From contig NZ_WSTB01000003.1 of NCBI RefSeq assembly GCF_009789235.1, positions 62,001 through 126,000 on the forward strand: DNA of 64,000 nucleotides. Reading direction: 5' to 3'. This document shows, one piece after another, positions 10,100 through 18,237 of this stretch. How positions within the stretch are numbered: the first letter of the stretch is position 1; each line of letters opens with the position of its first letter. Position numbers and translations under genes: made by a program. This DNA comes from Flavobacterium hydrocarbonoxydans (GTDB taxonomy: Bacteria > Bacteroidota > Bacteroidia > Flavobacteriales > Flavobacteriaceae). Under the pieces are notes generated by a model. The model was given only the letters and a program-made list of their open reading frames with translations. It made no database searches and was not told where the DNA came from.

Positions 10100-12265
10100 A
10101 TGATATCCATTACCGAAAAAACATTACAGGATTTACAATTTCCAACAGTGCTTCAAACCGTTTCAGATGGCTGTAATACTGACATTGGAAAAGAAAAAGC
10201 TTTACAAATAACCCCTTTTAGAGACAAAGAAACTTTGATGCAGGCTTTAATGCAGACATCAGAGTATGTTTCCTCTTTTCAAAATAATAACGCCATTCCG
10301 AATCACGGATTTGACGCCATCACACACGAAATCAAATTTCTGGCTATCGAAGATAGTTTTCTGGAAGTGGGAAGCTTTAGAAAAATTGCAACACTTTCCT
10401 CTACTTCAAATTTTTTATTGAATTTCCTTAAAAAATTTGATGACTATTATCCGAATCTGAATGCGAGGGCTTCACGGGTTGAATACACCAAAGATATTGT
10501 GACTTTGATTGACGCTATCGTAGATAAATATGGCGAAATAAAAGACAATGCATCGCCAGTTTTACTGGATATCCGTCGTAATATGAACGTGGTTCGAGGT
10601 AAAGTAAATCAGAGTTTTGGCGTAGCGCTGACACAATATAACGGACTTGGATATTTGGATGACATCAAAGAAAGTTTTGTACAAAACCGTCGTGTTTTAG
10701 CCGTATTGGCCATGTACCGACGCAAAGTAAAAGGTTCTATTTTAGGAAGTTCTAAAACTGGAAGTATTGCTTATATCGAACCAGAAACTACACTAAAATA
10801 TTCTCGGGAATTAGCCAATCTTGAATACGAAGAAAAGGAAGAAATCACTAGAATTTTAAAGCAGTTATCGAATGCAATTCGCCCGTTTTTGCCTTTACTA
10901 ATTGAGTATCAGGAATTTTTAAGTGATATTGATGTTGTAGCCGGGAAAGCAAAATATGCCAATAGAATCAACGGAATTCTGCCTACAATTACTGAGGAAA
11001 GACGATTGTTTTTCAGAGAAGCGTATCACCCGATTTTGTATCTGAATAACAAGCAAAAGCAGGAAATCACACATCCACAAACTATTGAACTAAAACAAGA
11101 TAACCGAATTATTGTGATTTCCGGACCTAATGCCGGAGGAAAAACTATTTCTCTAAAAACTGTTGGTTTATTGCAATTGATGCTGCAATCCGGAATGTTG
11201 ATTCCGGTTCATGAACGCAGTGAAACATTTTTATTTGATCGAATCTTAACGGATATTGGGGATAATCAATCTATTGAAAATCATCTAAGTACTTATAGCT
11301 ACCGATTAAAAAACATGAATTATTTCCTGAAAAAATGCAACAAGAAAACTATGTTTTTAATTGATGAATTTGGTACAGGTTCTGACCCGGAATTAGGTGG
11401 TGCTTTGGCTGAAATTTTCCTCGAAGAATTTTATCATCGAGAGGCTTTCGGAATTATTACGACGCATTATTCTAACCTGAAGATTTTGGCAAATGAATTG
11501 CCTTTTGCAACCAATGCGAATATGATGTTTGATGAAAAATCGCTGGAGCCGATGTATAAACTGGCTTTGGGTCAGGCAGGAAGTTCGTTTACTTTTGAAG
11601 TGGCACTGAAAAACGGAATCCCTTTTGGATTGATTAATCGTGCTAAAAAGAAAATTGAAGTGGGTAAAGTTCGTTTTGACAAAACCATTGCAACACTTCA
11701 AAAAGAGCGTTCAAAATTAGAGAAAACTTCTATCAATTTAAAAGAAGAAGAAACCCGCGCTCGTGAGGAAAGTAAAAAGATGGAAAACATCAATGTGAAA
11801 ATTAAACAGAAACTGGAAAGCTATCAGGAATTGTATGATAGTAATCAAAAGACGATTTACATTGGCCAGAAGATTGAAGATATCTCCGAGAAATATTTCA
11901 ATAACAAAAATAAAAAAGAGCTGATCGGCGAATTTTTGAAAATCATTGAAATTGAAAATTCGAAACGCAAAAAAGCCACTCCAAAAGAAGCCAAAGCCAT
12001 AATCGAAAAGAAAAAAGAAATTATCGCTGAAGTAACAGTTCAGGTAGAAGAAATTCGAAAAGAGAAAAAAGAGAAAAAACTAAAACCAGTTATCGAAAAA
12101 CCAAAACCAATTTTGAAAGTTGGTGACAGAGTAAGAATGCTTGACGGAAGATCGGTTGGAAGTATCGATGCTATTGAGAAAAACAAAGCAACTGTAAACT
12201 ACGGAATTTTTACTTCGAAAGTTAGTTTGGATGAATTGGAGTTTGTAGAGGCTGGCAAAAAATAA
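10100..12265 (+). CDS. mutS2: MutS2-type DNA mismatch repair ATPase lacking the Smr domain
   Basis: A 721-aa MutS-family ATPase with a MutS2-like core: clamp/lever helices, Walker A GPNAGGKT (residues 342-349), Walker B FLIDEFGTGSDP and the THYSNL switch, then a long charged coiled-coil region. MutS2 acts in recombination control or ribosome rescue rather than mismatch repair. The protein ends in a short KOW-like stretch (VGDRVRMLDGRSVGSIDAI) and has no C-terminal Smr nuclease domain. I place the start at the ATG giving MISITEKTLQDL; a TTG start 27 bp upstream is possible but weaker. Confidence 0.92.
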   Translation: MISITEKTLQDLQFPTVLQTVSDGCNTDIGKEKALQITPFRDKETLMQALMQTSEYVSSFQNNNAIPNHGFDAITHEIKFLAIEDSFLEVGSFRKIATLSSTSNFLLNFLKKFDDYYPNLNARASRVEYTKDIVTLIDAIVDKYGEIKDNASPVLLDIRRNMNVVRGKVNQSFGVALTQYNGLGYLDDIKESFVQNRRVLAVLAMYRRKVKGSILGSSKTGSIAYIEPETTLKYSRELANLEYEEKEEITRILKQLSNAIRPFLPLLIEYQEFLSDIDVVAGKAKYANRINGILPTITEERRLFFREAYHPILYLNNKQKQEITHPQTIELKQDNRIIVISGPNAGGKTISLKTVGLLQLMLQSGMLIPVHERSETFLFDRILTDIGDNQSIENHLSTYSYRLKNMNYFLKKCNKKTMFLIDEFGTGSDPELGGALAEIFLEEFYHREAFGIITTHYSNLKILANELPFATNANMMFDEKSLEPMYKLALGQAGSSFTFEVALKNGIPFGLINRAKKKIEVGKVRFDKTIATLQKERSKLEKTSINLKEEETRAREESKKMENINVKIKQKLESYQELYDSNQKTIYIGQKIEDISEKYFNNKNKKELIGEFLKIIEIENSKRKKATPKEAKAIIEKKKEIIAEVTVQVEEIRKEKKEKKLKPVIEKPKPILKVGDRVRMLDGRSVGSIDAIEKNKATVNYGIFTSKVSLDELEFVEAGKK

Positions 12266-12507
12266 ATTTCAGTTTTCAATCCAGATTTTTCTTTATTCGG
12301 AACTTAAAAAACATCAAAATTTCAAATAAAGCGATTTAAACGAAGAATTTCATACTAACCAATTTGGAAGATTTAATCTTTTTAAAATTGCGTTATAAGC
12401 AATTTATGAAAGCTGTTTTTGATTTGTAAAATTTATTGAATTGTAATTTTTAATAGACAAAATAAATTATCTAAAATTGTCAATTTTTTTTTTAGCCATA
12501 GTAAGTC

Positions 12508-12590
12508 TTTGCGAGGAACGAAGCAATCTCACTAGCACGAGTTAATGAAGTATGTCAAATATAAACGATATTGCTTCGTTTTTCGCAAGG
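12508..12590. repeat. REPIN-like pair of inverted repeats
   Basis: The sequence TTTGCGAGGAACGAAGCAAT (from 12508) and its near-complement ending in CGTTTTTCGCAAGG (12567-12590) face each other across ~34 nt, as two REP units in a REPIN do. A third copy lies at 12949-12976. The rest of the 353-bp mutS2-to-GIY-YIG gap (12266-12618) shows no gene. Confidence 0.7.
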
Positions 12591-12618
12591 GCAAAAAAAA
12601 TCAAAAAAAAAAATAAAA

Positions 12619-12924
12619 ATGAAACCAGGATTTGTTTACATCATTACCAATAAATACCAGACAGTTGTATACACTGGTGTAACTTCAAATCTCCCTCAAA
12701 GAATATTACAACATAAAAATAAAAAATATCCTAAATCATTTTCAGCCAGGTATAATGTAAATATTTTAGTTTACTACGAACAATTTCAATGGATTGAAGA
12801 TGCAATAACTAGAGAAAAGCAAATAAAAGCTGGTTCGAGAGAAGCAAAAAATAATTTGATTAAATCATTAAATCCCACTTGGAAAGATTTATTTGATGAA
12901 ATTGAAAATATAATGACTCAATAA
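12619..12924 (+). CDS. GIY-YIG nuclease family protein
   Basis: A ~101-aa single-domain GIY-YIG protein (UPF0213/YhbQ type). The signature appears as VYIITNKYQTVVYTGVTSNL, followed by R28 in the LPQRILQHK context and the late motif TREKQIKAGSREAKNNLIKS. These are structure-specific endonuclease folds of unclear cellular role. The ATG giving MKPGFVYIIT is the natural start; an upstream TTG lies in the repeat. It is flanked on both sides by copies of the same REP-like repeat, suggesting a link between the nuclease and the repeats. Confidence 0.88.
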   Translation: MKPGFVYIITNKYQTVVYTGVTSNLPQRILQHKNKKYPKSFSARYNVNILVYYEQFQWIEDAITREKQIKAGSREAKNNLIKSLNPTWKDLFDEIENIMTQ

Positions 12925-12929
12925 TTATA

Positions 12930-13379
12930 ATGAAAATGGAAATACATAGTGAGATTGCTTCGTTCCTCGCAAAGACAGCCGAAAATAAAAAAATAATTCT
13001 TTTTGATGGTGTTTGCAATTTATGTAATAGCTCAGTTCAGTTTATTATTCAACACGATAAAAAAGATGTTTTTAGGTTTGTAGCTTTTCAATCAGAATTG
13101 GGAAAAGAAATTTGCGATTACATTAACGTGGACAGCAGCAAAATTGATAGCATCATTTTGTATCAACCAGGTGTTGCCTATTTTTATAAATCTTCAGCAG
13201 CGATTGAAATTAGCAACGAGCTAGGAGGATTTTTTAATTTGATTTCTATTTTAAAAATCCTTCCTGAAAAATTCAGGAATTATATTTACGATTATATTGC
13301 TAAAAACCGCTATAAATGGTACGGCAAAAAAGAAAGCTGTATGATTCCGACTCCGGAATTAAAGGCTAAATTTCTTTAA
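12930..13379 (+). CDS. thiol-disulfide oxidoreductase DCC family (DUF393)
   Basis: A 149-aa DCC-family protein. The family signature DGVCNLC follows an ILF strand, with a Cys-x-x-Cys pair, and later RFVAFQSELGKE and ILKILPEKFRNYIYDYIAKNRYKWYG. DCC proteins are thioredoxin-like and of uncertain substrate. The first dozen residues (SEIASFLAKTA region) are encoded by a REP-like repeat copy at 12949-12976, so the natural N-terminus has been altered by a repeat, or translation begins elsewhere. Confidence 0.85.
   Translation: MKMEIHSEIASFLAKTAENKKIILFDGVCNLCNSSVQFIIQHDKKDVFRFVAFQSELGKEICDYINVDSSKIDSIILYQPGVAYFYKSSAAIEISNELGGFFNLISILKILPEKFRNYIYDYIAKNRYKWYGKKESCMIPTPELKAKFL
12949..12976 (-). repeat. 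third copy of the REP-like repeat, inside a CDS start
   Basis: It reads GTGAGATTGCTTCGTTCC then TCGCAAAG, the reverse complement of the 12508 repeat. It lies within the first codons of the DCC-family gene, and with the 12508 copy it brackets the GIY-YIG gene in inverted orientation. Confidence 0.75.
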
Positions 13380-13444
13380 ATTCCAATTATCATCACTTTT
13401 TGTCATTTCGATTTCGAACGAGAACACTCTTTTCAAAACGATTG

Positions 13445-13524
13445 CCCTAGCCCCGATAGAAGTGGAAATCCTTTTGTGGCGGGGTTCGCCACAAAAGATT
13501 GAAACGGATAGCGGGATTAGCTCC
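13445..13524. repeat. structured flavobacterial intergenic repeat, copy 1
   Basis: The element starts CCTAGCCCCGATAGAAG and ends GATAGCGGGATTAGCTCC. In the middle, an 11-bp perfect stem (CTTTTGTGGCG at 13471-13481 with CGCCACAAAAG at 13487-13497) closes a 5-nt loop. A related copy lacking this hairpin lies at 23482-23542 in the opposite orientation. I recognise this type of sequence as common between genes in Flavobacterium; whether it is an RNA or a mobile repeat is open. Confidence 0.65.
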
Positions 13525-13554
13525 TAAAAATTCAGGTTTCTTTTCCCTCGAAAT

Positions 13555-14595
13555 TGTAAAGGTTACTTATTTCGGTAACGGATTTATCATTTCGATTGGT
13601 TTTTTTCCATCAATACCTTGATGTGGTCTTTCATGATTATAATAATATAAATATTGTAATAATTCCTCTTTTAATTCCTCTTGAGAATCAAAATCTGTAT
13701 CTCTGAGTAAATCATCTTCCAAAGTTCTCCAAAAACGTTCTACTTTTCCATTTGTTTGCGGTCTATAAGCTCTAGTATATCTATGAACAATTCCTAGTTC
13801 GATTAACATTCTCTCAAAAGGATGCTGACTTTTTACTTTACTAGTTTTGATTCCAAATTCAGGTCCATTGTCAGATAATATTTCTTCAAACTTTATTTGA
13901 TAATGATCACTTAAGATGTTTAAGCATTTTAATGTCGCAAACATAACTGTTAAACTGGTAATATCTGATATGAGTTCTGCCCAAGCTATTCTACTATAAT
14001 CATCAATTACACAAACTAAATAACGCTTTTTACTTTCTCCTCGAATAATACTTTTACTTAAATGATGGCAATCGATATGACCCAGTTGTCCCATTCTTTC
14101 TTTGATTATTTTTTGATGGTTCTTTTTTATCTTCGGAGTTAACCTATTTATTTTATTACGTTTAAGAATATTATAAACTCCTGAATATGAAGGCGTGTGT
14201 CTTCCTAATTTGGGCTTTAAGATACTAACAATTTCATATTTATTATTTCCTTTTTCACGTAAATCAATTACTTTTTGTTCAATAAAAGGCAATGGCCTTC
14301 TGGTTTTATATTTTGGACCTCGTTTTTGAGGAAGTAAATCAACTGATTTCCCAGTTTGTTTATAACGATTATAGTACTTTAAAAAACTCTTTCTACAAGT
14401 ATCATTTGCTGTGTAAAAATCCATCGCTCTCTTGTACAAAGGATGTGTTTTATTTTTAACCAGTTCATATTCTTTTATTAGAAAACGATATTTCTCTAAA
14501 TAATTTCTTTCTAAAGTTGAATCTTGACTATTATTTCTCATCACAACAAAATTTATTAAAGGTAAATTTTGTTACCGAAATAAGTAACCTTTACA
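13555..14595 (-). mobile_element. IS481-like insertion sequence, complete
   Basis: A 1,041-bp element bounded by perfect 25-bp inverted repeats (13555-13579 and 14571-14595; outer end TGTAAAGGTTACTTATTTCG). It is flanked by a 5-bp direct repeat GAAAT (13550-13554 and 14596-14600), the target site duplication. One intact transposase gene fills it. Perfect ends, intact gene and intact duplication point to a recent insertion. Confidence 0.95.
13567..14541 (-). CDS. IS481-family transposase
   Basis: A 324-aa DDE transposase. The N-terminal ~130 residues are a helix-turn-helix region (KYYNRYKQTGKSVDLLPQKRG), followed by an rve integrase core with catalytic residues near Asp157 (GHIDCHHL), Asp224 (LSDNGPEFG) and Glu268 (TNGKVERFW), and the tail YNHERPHQGIDGKKP. 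The gene starts at ATG, or one codon earlier at GTG. Its reading frame is intact and nearly fills the element, so it may be active. The stop lies inside the left terminal repeat. Confidence 0.94.
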   Translation of the reverse strand: MRNNSQDSTLERNYLEKYRFLIKEYELVKNKTHPLYKRAMDFYTANDTCRKSFLKYYNRYKQTGKSVDLLPQKRGPKYKTRRPLPFIEQKVIDLREKGNNKYEIVSILKPKLGRHTPSYSGVYNILKRNKINRLTPKIKKNHQKIIKERMGQLGHIDCHHLSKSIIRGESKKRYLVCVIDDYSRIAWAELISDITSLTVMFATLKCLNILSDHYQIKFEEILSDNGPEFGIKTSKVKSQHPFERMLIELGIVHRYTRAYRPQTNGKVERFWRTLEDDLLRDTDFDSQEELKEELLQYLYYYNHERPHQGIDGKKPIEMINPLPK

Positions 14596-14612
14596 GAAAT
14601 GACCAAAAACAA

Positions 14613-14661
14613 AAAAATCCCAAATTTCAAATCTATTACAATTTGGAATTTGGGATTTTTA
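14613..14661 (-). terminator. terminator downstream of ettA
   Basis: The arms AAAATCCCAAATT and AATTTGGGATTTT can form a long stem with a T-rich end on either strand. It separates the IS element from ettA. Confidence 0.7.
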
Positions 14662-14683
14662 AAAATTGAAGTTTATTAAGATA

Positions 14684-16375
14684 TTATCTAATTAACTTTT
14701 TGTATTTCAGACGTTTTGGAGTTAAATCTCCACCTAAACGTTTCTTTTTGTTTTCTTCGTAATCAGAGAAACCACCTTCAAAATAATATACTTCAGAATC
14801 TCCTTCGAAAGCTAGAATGTGCGTACAAATTCTATCTAAGAACCATCTGTCATGCGAAATTACTACGGCACAACCAGCAAAATTTTCCAAACCTTCTTCT
14901 AGTGCACGAAGTGTATTTACATCCAAATCGTTCGTTGGCTCATCTAATAAAAGTACGTTTCCTTCTTCTTTCAAAGTCATTGCCAGGTGCAAACGGTTAC
15001 GCTCACCACCAGAAAGCATAGATACTTTTTTGTTTTGCTCGCCTCCACCAAAATTGAAACGCGATAAATAAGCTCTTGAGTTTACTTGTTTTCCGCCCAT
15101 CATAATCAATTCCTGACCATCGGCAAAATTTTCCCAAATAGATTTATTAGGGTCAATATTAGAGTGTGACTGATCTACGTAAGCGATTTTTACGGTTTCA
15201 CCAACAGAAAATTCTCCACTATCAGTAGCCTGCTCGCCCATAATCATTTTGAAAATAGTCGATTTACCAGCACCGTTTGGCCCAATGATTCCAACAATTC
15301 CGGCTTGTGGTAAAGTAAAATTCAAATTATCATATAACAATTTGTCTCCAAAAGCTTTGGCTACATTTTTGGCTTCGATAACATTGGTTCCTAAACGTGG
15401 ACCGTTCGGGATATAGATTTCCAGATTTTCATCCAGTTGTTTTTGATCTTCGTTTAATAATTTATCGTAGTTCTGTAAACGTGCTTTTTGTTTAGTCTGA
15501 CGACCTTTGGCTCCCTGACGAACCCAGTCAAGCTCACGCTCTAAGTTTTTACGACGTTTAGAAGCTACTTTTTCTTCAAGAGCCATTCTGCTTGATTTTT
15601 GGTCTAACCAGGAAGAATAATTTCCTTTCCAAGGAATACCCTCTCCTCTATCCAACTCCAGAATCCAACCCGCAACATTATCCAGGAAATATCTATCGTG
15701 CGTTACCGCGATTACAGTTCCTGCATATTGCGCTAAATGTTGCTCTAACCAAAGTACTGACTCAGCATCTAAGTGGTTGGTAGGCTCATCCAAAAGCAAA
15801 ACATCTGGTTGTTGCAACAACAAACGACATAATGCAACACGACGACGCTCACCTCCAGAAAGGTTTTTGATAGGCGTATCACCATCTGGCGTACGTAACG
15901 CATCCATTGCTATTTCTAGTTTCGTATCAATTTCCCAAGCTCCTAATGCATCGATTTTATCCTGCAAAGCCGCCTGGCGATCCATCAACTTGTCCATTTT
16001 GTCAGGATCAGAATAGTTTTCTTCAAGACCAAACAAATCATTGATTTGATTGTATTCTTCTAAAACTGCCATTGTTTCAGCAGCACCTTCACGAACAATT
16101 TCGATAACTGTTTTAGAATCATCCAAAATTGGTTCTTGTTCTAAATATCCCACTGTATAACCTGGCTGAAAAACTACATCACCCTGATAGTTTTTATCAA
16201 CTCCTGCAATAATTTTTAAAAGAGAAGATTTTCCTGAACCATTCAAACCTAAAATACCAATTTTAGCTCCGTAAAAGAAACTCAAATAAATATTTTTAAG
16301 TACTGGCTTATCTGCTCCCTGATAGGTTTTGCTCAGTTTCTGCATTGAGAAAATTACTTTCTTATCGTCTGACAT
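14684..16375 (-). CDS. ettA: energy-dependent translational throttle protein EttA (ABC-F)
   Basis: A soluble ABC-F ATPase that binds the ribosomal E site and gates early elongation by ATP/ADP ratio. The 563-aa protein carries two ATPase domains: Walker A GLNGSGKS and GPNGAGKS, signatures LSGGERRR and LSGGERNR, and Walker B DVLLLDEPTNHLD and NVLLLDEPTNDLD. Between them lie the EttA arm and linker (residues ~245-320). There are no membrane segments. The length and motif spacing fit EttA rather than a resistance ABC-F. It is monocistronic, with a terminator downstream. Confidence 0.94.
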   Translation of the reverse strand: MSDDKKVIFSMQKLSKTYQGADKPVLKNIYLSFFYGAKIGILGLNGSGKSSLLKIIAGVDKNYQGDVVFQPGYTVGYLEQEPILDDSKTVIEIVREGAAETMAVLEEYNQINDLFGLEENYSDPDKMDKLMDRQAALQDKIDALGAWEIDTKLEIAMDALRTPDGDTPIKNLSGGERRRVALCRLLLQQPDVLLLDEPTNHLDAESVLWLEQHLAQYAGTVIAVTHDRYFLDNVAGWILELDRGEGIPWKGNYSSWLDQKSSRMALEEKVASKRRKNLERELDWVRQGAKGRQTKQKARLQNYDKLLNEDQKQLDENLEIYIPNGPRLGTNVIEAKNVAKAFGDKLLYDNLNFTLPQAGIVGIIGPNGAGKSTIFKMIMGEQATDSGEFSVGETVKIAYVDQSHSNIDPNKSIWENFADGQELIMMGGKQVNSRAYLSRFNFGGGEQNKKVSMLSGGERNRLHLAMTLKEEGNVLLLDEPTNDLDVNTLRALEEGLENFAGCAVVISHDRWFLDRICTHILAFEGDSEVYYFEGGFSDYEENKKKRLGGDLTPKRLKYKKLIR

Positions 16376-16435
16376 ATATATATTCTTTTAATTTTTATTA
16401 TTTATTTATGAATCAAATATTGCAATTGAATTTTG

Positions 16436-16618
16436 TTAAACTCTTCCTTTCAAAGCATTAAAAACCCAGGCATTAGCAAGAAATCCAACACCTGTAGCTG
16501 CAAATCCCCAGGCTGATACTTCTCTATATCTAAAGACTCCCAGACCTATCAGTAACAATCCCATAAGTATCATTATAAAAGTTGCCCATCCTAAAACGGT
16601 ATTTTTATTCATTCCCAT
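16436..16618 (-). CDS. small membrane protein, CAL67264 family
   Basis: A 60-aa protein with two hydrophobic segments (residues ~9-28, FIMILMGLLLIGLGVFRY, and ~36-52, WGFAATGVGFLANAWVF). The pattern NKNTVLGWATF and the GVGFLANAW end match what I recall of the Bacteroidota CAL67264 membrane family; the function is unknown. It sits between ettA and holA on the same strand. Confidence 0.8.
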   Translation of the reverse strand: MGMNKNTVLGWATFIMILMGLLLIGLGVFRYREVSAWGFAATGVGFLANAWVFNALKGRV

Positions 16619-16683
16619 AATTGTAAAATTCTAATTTAATGTGGTATTTAATTTGAGGTGCAAATATCGTGAATTTTCACGGT

Positions 16684-17688
16684 TTAATTAAAAATTTTAT
16701 ACAGCATTTCTTTTAACAAATCTGATTGAGGTAAAGCATTTGCGCCAACTCCTTTACTTTTTACATCAATATCACGTAAAGTTGCTACAATTTGACTGAC
16801 CTTTTTCATCGGAAAGTTTTTTAGCGCCACATCGTAATCCTTCATAAAAAAGGGGTTAACTCCTAATATTGGAGCAGCTGTTTTTGGATTTTTATCTTTA
16901 AGTCCGTGATACTTTAATATTTGAACAAAAAAACCAAAAACCAATCCAGTTGTCATTACTAATGGATATTCTTTAGGATTATGAGCAAAATTTTCGGCTA
17001 TTTTATAAGCTCTTAATTGATTGCGTTCACCAATTGCTTTTCGAAGTTCAAAGACATTATAATCTTTACTAAAACCAATATTTTCCTCGATATGTTGTGG
17101 TGTAATTACCGTTCCTTGCGGCAGGATAATCTGCAATTTTTCGAGTTCATTATTAATTTTACTTAAATCTGTACCCAAAAACTCCACCAACATGGCATTT
17201 GCTTTAGGATCAATTGTATATTTTTTTCCAGCCAAAACACGCTTAATCCAGTCGCCAACCTGGTTTTCATAAAGTTTTTTACTTTCGTAAACCACTCCGT
17301 TCTGTGCTAATAATTTGGTTACTTTTTTACGTTTATCAAGCGTTTTATATTTGTAACAAAAAACCAAAACCGTAGTTTCCATCGGATTATTTACGTACGA
17401 CTCTATTTTATCAATTGTCCGCGCTAAATCCTGCGCTTCCTTTACGATAACCACCTGACGATCAGCCATCATCGGATAGCGCTTAGCCGTTGATACAATA
17501 TCTTCTACAGAAACATCTCTACCATACAAAACCGTTTGGTTAAATCCTTTTTCTTCCTCCGAAAGAATATTTTGCTCAATATATTCCGATAATTTGTCAA
17601 TATAATAAGGTTCTTCTCCCATCAAAAAATAAATAGGTTTGATGTTTCCTCCTTTTATATCATTAACAATTTTTACAACTTCGTCCAT
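16684..17688 (-). CDS. holA: DNA polymerase III subunit delta
   Basis: The clamp-loader delta subunit, which opens the beta sliding clamp. The 334-aa protein begins with the family-typical region YFLMGEEPYYIDKLSEYIE and continues through the AAA+-like fold without a functional Walker A, ending in a helical collar domain (KDYNVFELRKAIGERN, YHGLKDKNP). The length is normal. It is divergent from the HsdR-N-like gene. Confidence 0.92.
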   Translation of the reverse strand: MDEVVKIVNDIKGGNIKPIYFLMGEEPYYIDKLSEYIEQNILSEEEKGFNQTVLYGRDVSVEDIVSTAKRYPMMADRQVVIVKEAQDLARTIDKIESYVNNPMETTVLVFCYKYKTLDKRKKVTKLLAQNGVVYESKKLYENQVGDWIKRVLAGKKYTIDPKANAMLVEFLGTDLSKINNELEKLQIILPQGTVITPQHIEENIGFSKDYNVFELRKAIGERNQLRAYKIAENFAHNPKEYPLVMTTGLVFGFFVQILKYHGLKDKNPKTAAPILGVNPFFMKDYDVALKNFPMKKVSQIVATLRDIDVKSKGVGANALPQSDLLKEMLYKIFN

Positions 17689-17756
17689 TTCTTTTGAATG
17701 CAGATTTTAGATTTTAGATTTCAGATTTGAAAACTACAATCTTAAAACTAATTTTA

Positions 17757-17764
17757 TATTTTTG
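17757..17764 (+). promoter_or_regulatory. -7 promoter element (TATTTTTG)
   Basis: The match to TAnnTTTG ends only 4 nt before the ATG at 17769. Transcription starting ~7 nt downstream would make the mRNA leaderless or nearly so. Confidence 0.5.
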
Positions 17765-17768
17765 CCTA

Positions 17769-18221
17769 ATGCAGCAACTCAATTTTCCTTCTTATACTTT
17801 TCGATTCAAAAATAGCGAAAATAAAGTGTCTATTTTTGATGAAATAAGGAAAAAATTTATCATTCTTACACCTGAAGAATGGGTTCGTCAGCATGTGGTT
17901 CATTTTTTAATCCATGAAAAAAAATACCCTAAGTCGCTTATCAACGTAGAAAAAGTTCTAAAAGTCAACGGATTAAGAAAAAGATATGATGTTGTGGTTT
18001 TCAATTCTGATGGTTCTATACATATATTGGTAGAATGTAAAGCACCGGAAGTTAAAATTTCGCAGGCTACTTTTGATCAGATTGCCCGCTACAACATGAC
18101 AATGCAGGCACGGTTTTTGAATGTCACAAACGGTCTCCAGCATTTTTTCTGTCAGATGGATTTTGAAAATGAAAAATATAATTTTTTAAGAGACTTGCCC
18201 GATTATCAAAATTTAAAATAA
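17769..18221 (+). CDS. type I restriction enzyme R N-terminal-like nuclease domain protein
   Basis: A 150-aa stand-alone protein resembling the HsdR N-terminal family (HSDR_N_2). The PD-(D/E)xK-like pattern is visible as RYDVVVFNSDG followed by LVECKAPEVKIS, with the family-typical EEWVRQHVVHFLI near the start. There is no helicase or motor domain, so this is not a restriction subunit. Such orphans are conserved in Bacteroidota beside holA, and their role is unknown. The ATG at 17769 is favoured over an upstream start because a promoter -7 box lies directly before it. Confidence 0.82.
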   Translation: MQQLNFPSYTFRFKNSENKVSIFDEIRKKFIILTPEEWVRQHVVHFLIHEKKYPKSLINVEKVLKVNGLRKRYDVVVFNSDGSIHILVECKAPEVKISQATFDQIARYNMTMQARFLNVTNGLQHFFCQMDFENEKYNFLRDLPDYQNLK

Positions 18222-18237
18222 CCTTAAAAAAATACTT

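Noticed and set aside
12571..12618. Upstream extension of the GIY-YIG gene
   Set aside because: It begins at a TTG inside a REP-like repeat, and the family N-terminus starts at the ATG 12619.
13567..14541. The IS transposase as a cargo of a larger transposon
   Set aside because: Terminal repeats and the target duplication lie immediately around this single gene, so it is a simple IS.
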